Positions 18,308 through 28,235 are shown, numbered from the stretch's first letter. The stretch is DNA of 60,279 nt from a virus (IMGVR_UViG_3300044642_000468:1-60279); one strand, 5' to 3'. A program made the numbers and translations. Notes: a model not told the origin generated them from the sequence alone.

Positions 18308-19045
18308 ATGACAGAAAGAAAAAAAAGAAGTACAGTACCACCAAAACCAGTTGATGAGTACAAACCAAGACTAACAAAAAAAGAATTAATATCACAAATC
18401 ATAAAGAAAAAATCTAAAGAGAAGTTTCTTTCGGAAAGTCAAAGAAAGTATTATGACATTTTAACTAATAGTCAAATTACCATTTGTTCAGGACCTGCAG
18501 GTGTTGGTAAAAGTTACATAGCGATGAAAGCGGCGGTAGATTTACTCGCAGACCCTACAACACCTTATGAAAAAATCATTATTGTAAGACCCGCAGTTGA
18601 GGCCGAAGAAAAATTAGGTTCACTCCCTGGTAATGTTGAAGAGAAATTAGACCCTTACATTTTCCCATCGTATTATTTATTAAATAAGATTATTGGTAAA
18701 GAAGCGAGAGAAAAATTAAAAGAGATTGAAGCTATCGAAGTTTTTGCATTGGCCTACATGAGAGGTATGAACATCGACAATTCAATTCTACTATTCGAGG
18801 AGGCTCAGAACTCAACACCAAGTCAAATGAAATTATTATTAACAAGGATTGGGTTTAATTCTAAATTCTTCCTTTCAGGTGACTTAGAACAATTTGACCG
18901 ACATAAAGATAAAACTCAGACAGGGTTGTGGGACGCACTACAAAAGTTTCAAAATATGGATGATATTGGAACATTCGAATTCAAACCTGAAGATGTGGTT
19001 AGAAACCCATTAATTAGTAAAATCCTAAAAAGATACGAAAACTAA
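18308..19045 (+). CDS. phoH: PhoH-like P-loop ATPase
   Basis: The protein has 245 residues. The Walker A motif is GPAGVGKS at about 64-71, and ILLFEEAQN near 160 is the Walker B region. VRPAVEAEEKLGSLPGNVEEKLDP and KFFLSGDLEQFDRH are PhoH-specific. PhoH-like proteins are common in large marine phages; related proteins carry RNA helicase or nuclease activity, but their role in infection is unsettled. The N-terminal 40 residues are basic (TERKKRSTVPPKPV), compatible with RNA contact. A strong terminator follows. Confidence 0.9.
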   Translation: MTERKKRSTVPPKPVDEYKPRLTKKELISQIIKKKSKEKFLSESQRKYYDILTNSQITICSGPAGVGKSYIAMKAAVDLLADPTTPYEKIIIVRPAVEAEEKLGSLPGNVEEKLDPYIFPSYYLLNKIIGKEAREKLKEIEAIEVFALAYMRGMNIDNSILLFEEAQNSTPSQMKLLLTRIGFNSKFFLSGDLEQFDRHKDKTQTGLWDALQKFQNMDDIGTFEFKPEDVVRNPLISKILKRYEN

Positions 19046-19055
19046 AATAATTACG

Positions 19056-19101
19056 AACCCAATAAGTATAAATTCAATTTAATTTACTTATTGGGTTTTT
19101 T
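19056..19101 (+). terminator. Intrinsic terminator after phoH
   Basis: A 13-bp stem AACCCAATAAGTA/TACTTATTGGGTT with a 16-nt loop is followed by a T run. It lies 10 nt past the stop codon. Confidence 0.85.
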
Positions 19102-19119
19102 ACATATTTTTTTACGTAT

Positions 19120-19716
19120 ATGAGAATAGGTATAGAAATTAATGGTGTTCTACGAAACACTTTAGACAAAATAGAACAAACTTATCAAAAATTCATGATT
19201 GATAAGACTGACGGTATTGAGGAAGAAAACACCTTCAATTACGAGATAACAACACCTGTTGATAGTCTTGATTTAAAAAAACATTTTAGTTTTGAAAATG
19301 ATGAGGAGTTATACTCATTCTTGTATGAAGAATTTCCTATGGAAATTTTTGGACATGCTCAATCAGCAGAATACTCAACATTTAACGATTTAAATGAAAT
19401 CTACTTAAAATTAAGAAATGAACATGATTTAATTATTATTTCTGACGAAATTAATAAATCAAAACCCGCTTCATTATTTTTCTTATCTAAATTTGGATGC
19501 GAATTTGAAAAGGTAAAATTCTATAGTAATTTAACAATTAACTCTATGTGGGATGAAATTGATGTTTTACTTACCGCAAATCCCGCACTATTATTAGACC
19601 ATCCATCAGATAAAACATTAATTAAATATGAAACAATTTATAACAATAATGTTGAATCGGAATACACAATAAACACAATCAAAGAATTGGAAGATAAATT
19701 AAAAATTATTTTATAA
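19120..19716 (+). CDS. HAD-like protein with degenerate active site (hypothetical)
   Basis: The protein has 198 residues. The N-terminus MRIGIEINGVLRNT has the outline of HAD motif I (DxDGVLxxT), but both aspartates are replaced (E-I-N). HDLIIISDEINKSKPASLFFLSKFG near 105 resembles motif II and its following helix, and IDVLLTANPALLLDHP near 148 resembles motifs III/IV without the acidic pair. A catalytically dead HAD-fold protein fits best. The role is unknown. Its stop overlaps the next ATG by 1 nt. Confidence 0.55.
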   Translation: MRIGIEINGVLRNTLDKIEQTYQKFMIDKTDGIEEENTFNYEITTPVDSLDLKKHFSFENDEELYSFLYEEFPMEIFGHAQSAEYSTFNDLNEIYLKLRNEHDLIIISDEINKSKPASLFFLSKFGCEFEKVKFYSNLTINSMWDEIDVLLTANPALLLDHPSDKTLIKYETIYNNNVESEYTINTIKELEDKLKIIL

Positions 19717-19991
19717 TGTTAAAAATATTAGGAGAACATTACTATTTGGATTTAGATAAGATTGACGAATATATCCAAATAAAACAAGAGCCGTCATCTT
19801 CTTCGGGTGAAACCGATAGTACACAAATTAATATCGTAAAATACGAAACGATTAAACTCATGTTAGATGTTATTATGGATGATGGAGATGAAGTCGACGA
19901 AACTTTAGCAGGTAAAGGGTCAGAGATTACAATTCCATTTAAATTAGCCTTTAACACACTTTTAAATAAAAAATTACTAAATAAATACTAA
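19716..19991 (+). CDS. Hypothetical small protein (91 aa)
   Basis: Not recognised. It starts MLKILGEHYYLDLDKIDEYI, has an acidic Ser-rich hinge (EPSSSSGETDS) and a C-terminal helical half ending in NTLLNKKLLNKY. It is coupled to the HAD-like gene upstream and followed after 4 nt by a glycosyltransferase gene. No motif allows a function. Confidence 0.65.
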   Translation: MLKILGEHYYLDLDKIDEYIQIKQEPSSSSGETDSTQINIVKYETIKLMLDVIMDDGDEVDETLAGKGSEITIPFKLAFNTLLNKKLLNKY

Positions 19992-19995
19992 TACA

Positions 19996-21060
19996 ATGAA
20001 TAAAGAACAAATTTCAAAATTAGAACAGTCAGTTCAAAACATGAAAGATAAGAAATCAAGAATCTATCTTTTAGTTCAGGATACTAAGGGTAATGCCAAA
20101 GCATCAATCGCCTACATTTATAATTTAGGAATGGCATTATTAAACGAAGGATATAACCCAATCATTTTACATGAGAAACCTGATTATACAGGAGTATCAG
20201 GATGGTTAGGTGAATCATACATGACATCATTACCTCATAAATCTATCGAAGGTCAAAACTTAGAGGTTTCACCTGAAGATTTTATTGTTATCCCTGAATT
20301 ATACGGATTTGTAATGAGTCAAATCGCTAAATTACCTTGTGGTAAAATTGTGTTATGTCAAGCTTATGACCACGTATTGGAAACATTACAACCAGGTCAA
20401 TCTTGGTCACAATTAGGGTTTTACAAATGTATTACTACATCAGAAACCCAAATGGAGTTTTTAGAAAACTTAATGAAAGGTATTTCTTATGATGTTTTAA
20501 AACCATTCATTTCGGAATCATTCACCAAACAAACATTACCACCAAAACCAATTGTTGCAGTCCATTCAAGAGACCAAAGAGATTCGGTTAATTTAATTAA
20601 ATCTTTCTACATAAAATTCCCTCAATATAGATGGGTCACTTTTAGAGATATGAGAGGTTTATCCGAAGAAGAATTTTCTAAATCATTAAAAGAAAGTTTC
20701 TTATCTGTATGGATTGATGAAACAAGTGCTTATGGTACATTCCCATTAGAATCAATGACTTGCGGGGTACCTGTTTTAGGTTTAACACCAAACTTACTAC
20801 CATCTTGGATGTCAGAGGATAATGGTATATGGATTAACAATAAAAATCAAATGGTTGATTTTGTTGCTGACTTCTTACAAAATTGGTTGGAGGACAATGT
20901 TAACCCTAATTTATATGAGGAAATGATTAAAACAGTTGAGAATTTACCAACAAAAAAAGAATTCAATGAGGTTTCGGTAAAATTATTTACTGATTATATT
21001 AACACAAGATTTGCCTCATTTCAAGAACAATTAACTAAACTAGAAACTATCGAAGAGTAA
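19996..21060 (+). CDS. GT-B fold glycosyltransferase
   Basis: The protein has 354 residues. The N-terminal half has SRIYLLVQDTKGNAKASIAYIYNLGMAL; the C-terminal half has PIVAVHSRDQRD near 185 and DETSAYGTFPLESMTCGVPVLG near 240, the acidic donor-sugar-binding E-x7-E region of GT4-type enzymes. It is a second GT-B enzyme of the phage, paired with the GT-A gene after it. The substrate cannot be read from the sequence. Confidence 0.8.
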   Translation: MNKEQISKLEQSVQNMKDKKSRIYLLVQDTKGNAKASIAYIYNLGMALLNEGYNPIILHEKPDYTGVSGWLGESYMTSLPHKSIEGQNLEVSPEDFIVIPELYGFVMSQIAKLPCGKIVLCQAYDHVLETLQPGQSWSQLGFYKCITTSETQMEFLENLMKGISYDVLKPFISESFTKQTLPPKPIVAVHSRDQRDSVNLIKSFYIKFPQYRWVTFRDMRGLSEEEFSKSLKESFLSVWIDETSAYGTFPLESMTCGVPVLGLTPNLLPSWMSEDNGIWINNKNQMVDFVADFLQNWLEDNVNPNLYEEMIKTVENLPTKKEFNEVSVKLFTDYINTRFASFQEQLTKLETIEE

Positions 21061-21061
21061 T

Positions 21062-21874
21062 ATGGAAAACACACAAAAATTTGACGTATCGGTTATTTTA
21101 CCAATTAAGTCAGGAAAAGCAAACGGATTTACTGAATATTTTGAAAAATGTATTGAGTCATTAAAAAATCAAAAAGTTGGTATCAATGAATTAATTATAG
21201 TTCACACTAACGAAACACATATTGTAGATTACTTAAATCAATTTGATTTTGGTACTTTAAATGTAGTTAAAGTTGCGTGGACAAAAGACGCTAACTACGC
21301 ATCACAAATAAATCATGGTGTGAGGTCGGCAAAATCTAAATGGGTTTCTCTATTTGAGTTTGACGATGAGTATTCAAGTATTTGGTTTAAAAACGTTGAG
21401 GTCTACGCTAACTCATATCCTGATGTTGACGCATTCTTACCTATCGTTGTTGATACAGACCAAACAGGTAAATTTGCAGGATTTACAAATGAGGCAACAT
21501 TCGCAGCAAACTTCACACCAGAAATGGGTATTTTAACTCATGAAACTTTATTAGAATATCAGAATTTTCAAACTTCAGGTATGGTTATTAAAACATCATC
21601 TTTTATTGATTTTGGTTTAATTAAACCATCATTCAAATTAACATTTGGATATGAATTTTTCTTAAGAATGACACATAACTCAGTTAAGATTATGTCAATA
21701 CCTAAGATTGGGTATAAACATGTTAACTTGAGAGACGGGTCTATTTTTTGGAATTATAAAAATGGTGACGATAGATTAACGGAAGGTGAAGTAAGATTTT
21801 GGATTGACTCGGCCAAAAAAGAATACTTTTTTATTAACGACAGGGCCATAAAGTATGAACCCCAAACAGTTTAA
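21062..21874 (+). CDS. Family 2-like glycosyltransferase
   Basis: The protein has 270 residues of GT-A fold. FDVSVILPIKSGKANGFTEYF and ESLKNQKVGINELIIVHTN mark the N-terminal nucleotide-binding half, and KWVSLFEFDDEYSSIWFKN near 95 holds the DDE metal-binding site. The C-terminal part has FGYEFFLRMTHNSVKIMSIP. It follows the GT-B gene after 1 nt, and its stop overlaps the start of the late sigma gene. Co-expression with virion genes suggests that it may act on virion proteins. Confidence 0.8.
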   Translation: MENTQKFDVSVILPIKSGKANGFTEYFEKCIESLKNQKVGINELIIVHTNETHIVDYLNQFDFGTLNVVKVAWTKDANYASQINHGVRSAKSKWVSLFEFDDEYSSIWFKNVEVYANSYPDVDAFLPIVVDTDQTGKFAGFTNEATFAANFTPEMGILTHETLLEYQNFQTSGMVIKTSSFIDFGLIKPSFKLTFGYEFFLRMTHNSVKIMSIPKIGYKHVNLRDGSIFWNYKNGDDRLTEGEVRFWIDSAKKEYFFINDRAIKYEPQTV

Positions 21875-22623
21875 TGACAGAAATTATTAATTTAACAGGA
21901 AACACCAATGTTGAGTTAAAAAAGAAAGGTAGAAAACCAACACAATTAAATTATTTTGATGTTCCCGAAGAGCAGGCCGTTGTTAGATTTTTAGAATCAA
22001 CCTCCTACGAAGAACGAAATAAAATTTATAATGATTTTTTAAAAAAACCTTTAGATAAGATGATATCTTCGATAATTCGAAGATACAAATTATATAGAAA
22101 AGACATGGACTTTACGGAGATACATGTAGACACTCACTCATTCTTAATGACAAAAATTGAAAAGTTTAAACCCTCTAGAGAGAAAAAAGCTTATTCATAT
22201 TTTGGTACAATCTGTAAGAATTATCTTATGGGTCAAATTATTAAGGACCAAAAAGAAACTAACCGAAAAATATCATATGAAGATATCTCAACGAGTATAG
22301 AAAATAACCCTAACTTTTCTTACAGTATAGAAAAAGAAGGTATTGATTCAGAAAAAGTAATTAAAAACTTTTTACTTGAGTTAGATAATTTGCTAGAAAA
22401 TGAGAGTTTATCGGAAAACGAAATCAAACTAGGTCATGCGTTACATGACCTTTTTGAGAATTATGAATCTATTTTTATCGGTAACGATAATAATAAATTT
22501 AATAAAAATATTATACTACTCTCATTAAGGGAAATGACTAATTTGTCAACCAAAGAAATTAGGGGGTCAATGAAGAAATACAAAACAATGTATTATACTT
22601 TAGTGGAGAATATGGTTAAATAA
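21874..22623 (+). CDS. Late-transcription sigma factor, gp55-like
   Basis: The protein has 249 residues, longer than T4 gp55 (185). The region 62-130 has the sigma region 2-like pattern: KMISSIIRRYKLYRKDMDF, then HSFLMTKIEKFKPSREKKAYSYF and ICKNYLMGQIIKDQKETNRK, which resembles gp55 where core RNA polymerase and the -10 element are contacted. A separate helical C-terminal part (EMTNLSTKEIRGSMKKY) could act as a switch or clamp-binding tail. It would direct transcription from the TATTTAT boxes found before the structural genes. The assignment rests on pattern, not on a search. Confidence 0.7.
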   Translation: MTEIINLTGNTNVELKKKGRKPTQLNYFDVPEEQAVVRFLESTSYEERNKIYNDFLKKPLDKMISSIIRRYKLYRKDMDFTEIHVDTHSFLMTKIEKFKPSREKKAYSYFGTICKNYLMGQIIKDQKETNRKISYEDISTSIENNPNFSYSIEKEGIDSEKVIKNFLLELDNLLENESLSENEIKLGHALHDLFENYESIFIGNDNNKFNKNIILLSLREMTNLSTKEIRGSMKKYKTMYYTLVENMVK

Positions 22624-22635
22624 AATTTTATAGTT

Positions 22636-22646
22636 AATATTTATTG
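22636..22646 (+). promoter_or_regulatory. Putative late promoter box, leaderless geometry
   Basis: AATATTTATTG is followed by TAATG, so the start codon of the next gene lies only 4 nt after TATTTAT. Confidence 0.5.
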
Positions 22647-22648
22647 TA

Positions 22649-23026
22649 ATGGGAAGACCACAAAAAAAAGAAATTAATTTAACTAAAGAGTCGATGTTAT
22701 CTTTGATGCAAGAAATCTATAATGAACTTGTTGAACAAAGAAACACTGCGATTAGAATACAAAATAAAATGTTGACAATGATGAAAGAACCTGAAGATAT
22801 GACTCTAATAGGTCCTGTTATTGAAAAGCAACAAAAAATCATTAACGATTGTGTTGAAAAGAAATTAACATTATCTAAACTGCAATCTACTATGTGGGAA
22901 AAATCTAATACCGCAGGAAGTGGTAGTTTCTCAATTACTGATTTAGGTGTGGATGATGATTTATTAGAAAATTTAATACTAAAAGACGCGTCTAAACCTG
23001 ACGGGTCTTACAAAATGAAAAACTAA
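22649..23026 (+). CDS. Hypothetical helical protein (125 aa)
   Basis: Not recognised. After a basic start (MGRPQKKEINL) the sequence is almost entirely helical with heptad-like spacing (ESMLSLMQEIYNELVEQRNTA, KQQKIINDCVEKKLTLSKLQ), so a coiled-coil oligomer is likely. It ends with a disordered acidic tail. It opens a baseplate or tail gene run directly after a TATTTAT box. Confidence 0.65.
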   Translation: MGRPQKKEINLTKESMLSLMQEIYNELVEQRNTAIRIQNKMLTMMKEPEDMTLIGPVIEKQQKIINDCVEKKLTLSKLQSTMWEKSNTAGSGSFSITDLGVDDDLLENLILKDASKPDGSYKMKN

Positions 23027-23031
23027 CTAAA

Positions 23032-24939
23032 ATGGCATCATTAGATTTAGGTCTTGATTATAAAGACGCACAAAAAAAGATTGCGGCGACCACCACATAT
23101 AAGGATTTAAAAACTCAATATGATGACACTTCTAAAAAAGCTGGAGAGTCTTTTGATACTGCCAAACAAAACGTTACTGAGTCTATAGATAAAGTCAAAG
23201 AACAGACTAAAAGATTTCAAAGGGAAATCAAAAATCAATTTGAACAATTACTAGATATTAATAATCTTACTGGTGGTAAGGGAGGTAGTTCAATTAGTTA
23301 CGTTAAAAAAACATTAATTAGGGTTATTAAGAATATTGAACCTAAAATTATTGAGCTTCTTATGGAAGAAGCAATAAATGCGGTTGGTTGTGACCAACAA
23401 CAAACATATGCGGCTCAGGTGGTGTATGTTAAAGTAAGTTCAATAGACTTGATTAACCTATTAAAAAAAGACCCGTCAAGTAAAGAAGGTAAAGTCTTAT
23501 ACGAAAGAAATCCTGTTAACGTACAACTTTATCCATTCTCAATGAACAAAGAGTTGTATCAAAGAATTCAAAGTGGTCAACCTTACTCAACTGACAACGG
23601 TCAACAATATATTGGTCAATCAGGACAAGCGTTATTTGATATTCAATACGTTGACACAAATAACTTAGGAGAAACTGGTCCGTGGTTTAAGGTAACTCTA
23701 CCTAATAGAGCAAACAATATTAATAAAGTTGGTACTTTTTTAGCCGATTATTATAGAACAACTAAAGTTGTTGAGTTCACAAATATTATGGCAAATATTA
23801 TGGAGTCATTAAGTGGAGCCATATCTATTAGTGCAAATGTTGGAGTAGCTCAAGCCGAAGACACTAATAAACTTATGTTAATCATCCAAAGGGTTTTAGG
23901 TTTATGTTTTGATAATAAAAAAGAAATCGATGTTAGTGGTATTGCAAAATTAGCCGAACTCGATGATATTGATGAGTCGTTTTTTGAATTCACAGATATT
24001 GATTTACGTAATATTGACCAAAGAGTAACTAACATTAAAAATGGTGTGATTGAATTTGAGGATTGTGGTAATGTTAAATTACCCGTTAATTATGATGACA
24101 TTCTAAATGATTTAGGTACATTAAATTTTATTGAGGATAAGGATTTAGTCGATGCTGCTGACGCATTAACTCAAACATTAATTAACAATCCTGAATGGCA
24201 AGGTTTTGCTATTGAGGGGAATATTAAAGCCACGGTAGATTTAAACTTCCTTAAATTAATCGTTCAAGGAATTGCCGCGTCGTTACTATCTCCAAAAGTA
24301 TTATTACCAATATTTGTAATGTTAAAATCATTAGGTCAAACATTTGTTGATGGTGTTAACTCATTCGTCGCTTTCATGAAAACATTTAAAAAGTTTTTTA
24401 TAAACTTAATGTCAAAAATAGGAGCTTTATTTGTTAAGGAACTTTTTGAAATAATTAAAAAAGATATTTTAAATTTAATCCAATCAGTAATTCAAGATGT
24501 TGCTAGAGAAAAAATGGATAAAAGAATTATTATGATTTTAAAGTTAATCCAACTTATAATTGTTGTGGCTCAGTTTATATCGGATTGGCGTAAATGTAAG
24601 AGTGTTATTGATGAAATTCTATCATTGTTAAAGATTGCGACTTCTGGATGGGGTGGTGAAATACCATTACCTCTATTATTTGCATCTCAATTTATGGATG
24701 GATATTCTGAATCTCGTGCGTTTATTGGAGCTATTGAGGAAATGCAAAAACTTGGTATCCCAACAGGTACAATGCCAGATGGAAGTCCTAATTTAGATGT
24801 TCTAAAAATGTTAGGGCAAATGAAATCTATGTCATCGGAAGAGGCTGAAAATGGTAAGGTACAAATTGCAATACCACCATTAACAATGACACCAGCAGGT
24901 CTGACAGTTCCTTCGAGTGCTTTCGGTAAAAAAATGTAA
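23032..24939 (+). CDS. Large virion structural protein (tail/baseplate region)
   Basis: The protein has 635 residues. It starts with a helical coiled-coil segment (about 1-75, KDAQKKIAATTTYKDLKTQY). A globular part follows (YAAQVVYVKVSSIDL, LYPFSMNKELYQRIQSGQ), then a hydrophobic, helix-rich stretch at about 410-540 (LKLIVQGIAASLLSPKVLLP, IIMILKLIQLIIVVAQFI). The hydrophobic stretch might insert in or cross the membrane, or pack in the tail. I do not recognise a family. Its place before a gp5-like spike gene suggests a baseplate or tail-hub component. Confidence 0.65.
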   Translation: MASLDLGLDYKDAQKKIAATTTYKDLKTQYDDTSKKAGESFDTAKQNVTESIDKVKEQTKRFQREIKNQFEQLLDINNLTGGKGGSSISYVKKTLIRVIKNIEPKIIELLMEEAINAVGCDQQQTYAAQVVYVKVSSIDLINLLKKDPSSKEGKVLYERNPVNVQLYPFSMNKELYQRIQSGQPYSTDNGQQYIGQSGQALFDIQYVDTNNLGETGPWFKVTLPNRANNINKVGTFLADYYRTTKVVEFTNIMANIMESLSGAISISANVGVAQAEDTNKLMLIIQRVLGLCFDNKKEIDVSGIAKLAELDDIDESFFEFTDIDLRNIDQRVTNIKNGVIEFEDCGNVKLPVNYDDILNDLGTLNFIEDKDLVDAADALTQTLINNPEWQGFAIEGNIKATVDLNFLKLIVQGIAASLLSPKVLLPIFVMLKSLGQTFVDGVNSFVAFMKTFKKFFINLMSKIGALFVKELFEIIKKDILNLIQSVIQDVAREKMDKRIIMILKLIQLIIVVAQFISDWRKCKSVIDEILSLLKIATSGWGGEIPLPLLFASQFMDGYSESRAFIGAIEEMQKLGIPTGTMPDGSPNLDVLKMLGQMKSMSSEEAENGKVQIAIPPLTMTPAGLTVPSSAFGKKM

Positions 24940-24941
24940 TT

Positions 24942-25154
24942 ATGACAAAAAAAGAACAATCGGAAAAAGCCGTAAAAATAATAAAAGACTACAAATCACA
25001 CTCAAATAAAGATTTGACTTTTGTTATGGATTTTATTCAGGAAGATTTTAAATTTACCAAAGATGCGGTCATTAAAATGACCGAACATTTAGATAAATTA
25101 GAATTAACTTACAATACTATTCTTAAAGAATATCAAAACAGAACTATTAAATAA
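24942..25154 (+). CDS. Hypothetical small helical protein (70 aa)
   Basis: An all-helical, charged protein ([36 protein letters not shown]) between two structural genes. It lies 2 nt after the previous stop, and its own stop overlaps the next ATG by 1 nt. It is perhaps an assembly chaperone for one of its large neighbours, but nothing in the sequence proves that. Confidence 0.65.
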   Translation: MTKKEQSEKAVKIIKDYKSHSNKDLTFVMDFIQEDFKFTKDAVIKMTEHLDKLELTYNTILKEYQNRTIK

Positions 25155-26734
25155 TGAAAATAGACCAATCTAATAAGTATCAAATTATATTTCCTGGTAT
25201 CGTTTACGATAACCAAGACCCGATGATGTTAGGTAGACTTAGAGTAATACCTGAAACACAAACATATAGTGATATTTTAGCTTCAGTTCCTGATTGGAAT
25301 GAGGAAATAGATAAATGGACTTCTAAAGACCCGTTAATTTTTTTACCATTACTACCTTTTTATTTTAGCCAAGTACCGAAAAAAGACGAGTACGTACATA
25401 TTATATATCAAAATAAAAAATTTAATTTCCAAAGTCAATTTTATATTCAAGGACCGTTTTCGTCACCAATGACAACACCTTTTGAGTATTATCAAGGCGC
25501 TAAGAAATTTTTAGCTGCGGGAGATAGAATTAAACAAGGTATTTCGATTAAAAATAGTGATGGGCAATATCGTAACAAAGATAGTTATGGTGTATTTCCC
25601 GAACCTGGTGATAACGCATTGTTAGGACGTGGTTCCGCCGATGTAGTTGTTAAAGAAAATGAGGTTTTAATTAGAGCGGGTAAAACAAAAGTATTAAGTA
25701 CAACACAATTACCTGTTGGAAATGCGATGAGGTCATTCTTACAACTTTCAAATTTTACCCAACAAAAAGTTTTATTACCCCAAGAAAGTCAAGCTAGATT
25801 AGTTGAAAATGTAAAGGTAGTTAAAAAAATAATAATCTGGGATATTGAAAATTTAGAAAACACTCAAAATGTTTTTAATGGGTCTGTTGGATTATACAAT
25901 GTAATACCAAGTCAGAAAGTTAACAGTAAAAATTTTAAGTCCGACACTATCCTTAACTTAAGTGTTGGTACCGATTATAGTGGCCCTATTGAGGAAGTAA
26001 AATTTACCGCCAAAAGTTTTAACGAATCATTAACTTTAATTAATAAATTTAGTGATGGAGTTTTTAAAAAATTTATTGATTTACCTAATTATGTTGTTAA
26101 CAACCAATTACGTAATATACCTCAAGACCAAATATTTCCATTTGTTGTTACCCCATCAAAATTAACTTATGAAAAAGGTGTTAAATTCTCACCATCACAA
26201 GTTGTAAATGATGTTGCGGAACTAACTAATTATGTTAATTTTTATAGTAAAATTAAATTAAATATGGGGTTAGTTAATAGTGGGTGGTTTTTAGTTTGGG
26301 AAAACAAAAATGGAACTGCACTTATTGGACCTCAAGGGGATATTAAAACTGAAACAGTTACTCCATCCGAGTTTGTACCTTCAGATGTCACTTATGGTGT
26401 CTTAGGAGCTCAAAAAATTTATTTACTATCTCAAGACTCTACAGGACCTAAAGGTAAGATTAGTTTAAGTCAAACTTTATATGGTATACCACAAGATAAA
26501 TTTATTGGTGACGAAAGTAGTATTTTTAATAAGACATACCCAACAACAAGAGGTGATGAGTTAATGAAACTACTTAGAAAAATATTTTCATTTGTTACTG
26601 GTCACGTACATCCTGTGGCTACGGCACCACCTATTCCTGTTGCCGCAGGTAACGGACAAACCTCCGCAGAAATTAATGCAATTCTTGCTGACGCAGAAAA
26701 TACCATCCTAAATCAAAATATCCGAATTAATTGA
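25154..26734 (+). CDS. Baseplate central spike / gp5-like hub protein
   Basis: The protein has 526 residues. The start [19 protein letters not shown] (about 12-31) is the OB-fold entry typical of gp5, VgrG and baseplate V proteins. A second region near 140-180 has [29 protein letters not shown], as in the beta-helix-proximal part of spike proteins. The C-terminus has [19 protein letters not shown], reminiscent of the metal-binding tip of spike proteins. The lysozyme domain of T4 gp5 is absent, so lysis through the wall must depend on another protein. Confidence 0.7.
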   Translation: MKIDQSNKYQIIFPGIVYDNQDPMMLGRLRVIPETQTYSDILASVPDWNEEIDKWTSKDPLIFLPLLPFYFSQVPKKDEYVHIIYQNKKFNFQSQFYIQGPFSSPMTTPFEYYQGAKKFLAAGDRIKQGISIKNSDGQYRNKDSYGVFPEPGDNALLGRGSADVVVKENEVLIRAGKTKVLSTTQLPVGNAMRSFLQLSNFTQQKVLLPQESQARLVENVKVVKKIIIWDIENLENTQNVFNGSVGLYNVIPSQKVNSKNFKSDTILNLSVGTDYSGPIEEVKFTAKSFNESLTLINKFSDGVFKKFIDLPNYVVNNQLRNIPQDQIFPFVVTPSKLTYEKGVKFSPSQVVNDVAELTNYVNFYSKIKLNMGLVNSGWFLVWENKNGTALIGPQGDIKTETVTPSEFVPSDVTYGVLGAQKIYLLSQDSTGPKGKISLSQTLYGIPQDKFIGDESSIFNKTYPTTRGDELMKLLRKIFSFVTGHVHPVATAPPIPVAAGNGQTSAEINAILADAENTILNQNIRIN

Positions 26735-26744
26735 TATTTATAAG
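26733..26744 (+). promoter_or_regulatory. Putative late promoter box
   Basis: GATATTTATAAG lies directly on the stop codon of the spike gene and 12 nt before the next ATG. Confidence 0.5.
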
Positions 26745-26756
26745 TAAAACACTTAA

Positions 26757-28232
26757 ATGTCAATTAATAACTCCTACTTTAGTAAGAACAATACTATCAT
26801 ATCCAACAGTTTCACCAATACTGGTAGAAACCCAGTTACGGAATTGTTTTATGGTTCTACCGCAGTGTCTCAATATCCTAGTGGGTATAGTAGATTCATA
26901 TTCGATTTAGACCTTTCATTACTATTTCAGAAGATAAATGACGGTACAATTTCTACAACTTGTAACGACACAATTGTTCACACTTTAAGAATGGTGAATA
27001 CCTCAACCTTTGATATTGAGTTATTAAACACCTCAACATCTCAAGGTAGAAAAAGAGCCACGTCATTTGATTTAATTTTATTCAGAATCCCATACATTAA
27101 TAACAACCCACTAAACCCACAGATTTGGGATGAAGGTGTTGGTTATGATTTTGCTGATTTAGTTTATGAATATAGTGATACGGACAAATCTTTTTCTGAT
27201 AGACCCTCGAATTGGTTTCAAACAACGACAATTGGTGTTTGGACTGAGCCTGGTGTCTACAATAACTTAAACAGTGGGGTTGTTCCTTTTAGCTCATTAA
27301 CTATCGTTGACACACAACATTTTGAATTTGGTAATGAGAACGTTAGTTTTGACATGACTAGTGAAATTAATTCAATTATTGATGGTTCATTAACTAATGT
27401 CACAGGATGGGGAATTGCTTACAAACCTCAGGTCGAAAACTTATCAGGTCTTACTGATACCTATGAAACTCAATTTTTTACAAGACATACTCAAACATTT
27501 TACGAACCATTTTTAGAAACAAACTATAATGACCTTATTGAAGATGATAGAAACTTATTTTCTTTAGGTAGAACAAACAAACTTTATTTGTACTTGTTTG
27601 ATAACGGTAACCCAATCAATTTAGACAATAATCCAAGTGTTACTATTATGGATTCATCGGGAAATGACATTCCTGGATTAACAGGGTTAACCGCTTGTCA
27701 AAGAACTAAAGGTGTTTATGAAATTGTTATACCACCAATAATTGGTTATAAAACACCATGTATGTTTACTGATAAATGGTACAACTTAAATTACAATGGT
27801 TTCCCATTACCCCAATCGTTTAATGAGTTTACAATACAACCATTAAAAAATTCAATTCAGATTGGTACTAATTCAGTCGACCCTAAATTATATGGGTTTG
27901 ACTTTTATGGTATTAAACAAGATGAAAAAATATACAATACTGATATTAGAAAAGTTGGTGTTGTCATTAAACAAGCTTACACAACTCAAAAACTTTTACA
28001 AAATGTTGACGCTCACTACAGAGTATATGTTAGAGAAGGCCAGACTGAGGTTGAGGTTCAAGGTTGGACCAAAATCAACAGGACGCCAAACGAATATTAT
28101 TTTATGTTTGACACTAGGGATAAAATACCTAACGAGTATTATATAGATATTAAGGTGGATAGTAGTGGAGAGATAAATACATACAAACGACAAGTTAAAT
28201 TTCAAATCGTTAATATGAAGTATTTAGATTAA
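26757..28232 (+). CDS. Virion structural protein, baseplate/fibre type
   Basis: The protein has 491 residues and no secure family. The first 230 residues have the alternating beta pattern of a jelly-roll domain (SGYSRFIFDLDLSLLFQKI, TSFDLILFRIPYI, GWGIAYKPQVENL), comparable with DNRLRE-like modules. The rest looks like repeated beta-sandwich domains (NKLYLYLFDNGNPINLDNNP, FYGIKQDEKIYNTDIRKV). The likely role is a connector between baseplate and fibres. It has its own TATTTAT box. Confidence 0.65.
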   Translation: MSINNSYFSKNNTIISNSFTNTGRNPVTELFYGSTAVSQYPSGYSRFIFDLDLSLLFQKINDGTISTTCNDTIVHTLRMVNTSTFDIELLNTSTSQGRKRATSFDLILFRIPYINNNPLNPQIWDEGVGYDFADLVYEYSDTDKSFSDRPSNWFQTTTIGVWTEPGVYNNLNSGVVPFSSLTIVDTQHFEFGNENVSFDMTSEINSIIDGSLTNVTGWGIAYKPQVENLSGLTDTYETQFFTRHTQTFYEPFLETNYNDLIEDDRNLFSLGRTNKLYLYLFDNGNPINLDNNPSVTIMDSSGNDIPGLTGLTACQRTKGVYEIVIPPIIGYKTPCMFTDKWYNLNYNGFPLPQSFNEFTIQPLKNSIQIGTNSVDPKLYGFDFYGIKQDEKIYNTDIRKVGVVIKQAYTTQKLLQNVDAHYRVYVREGQTEVEVQGWTKINRTPNEYYFMFDTRDKIPNEYYIDIKVDSSGEINTYKRQVKFQIVNMKYLD

Positions 28233-28235
28233 TAA

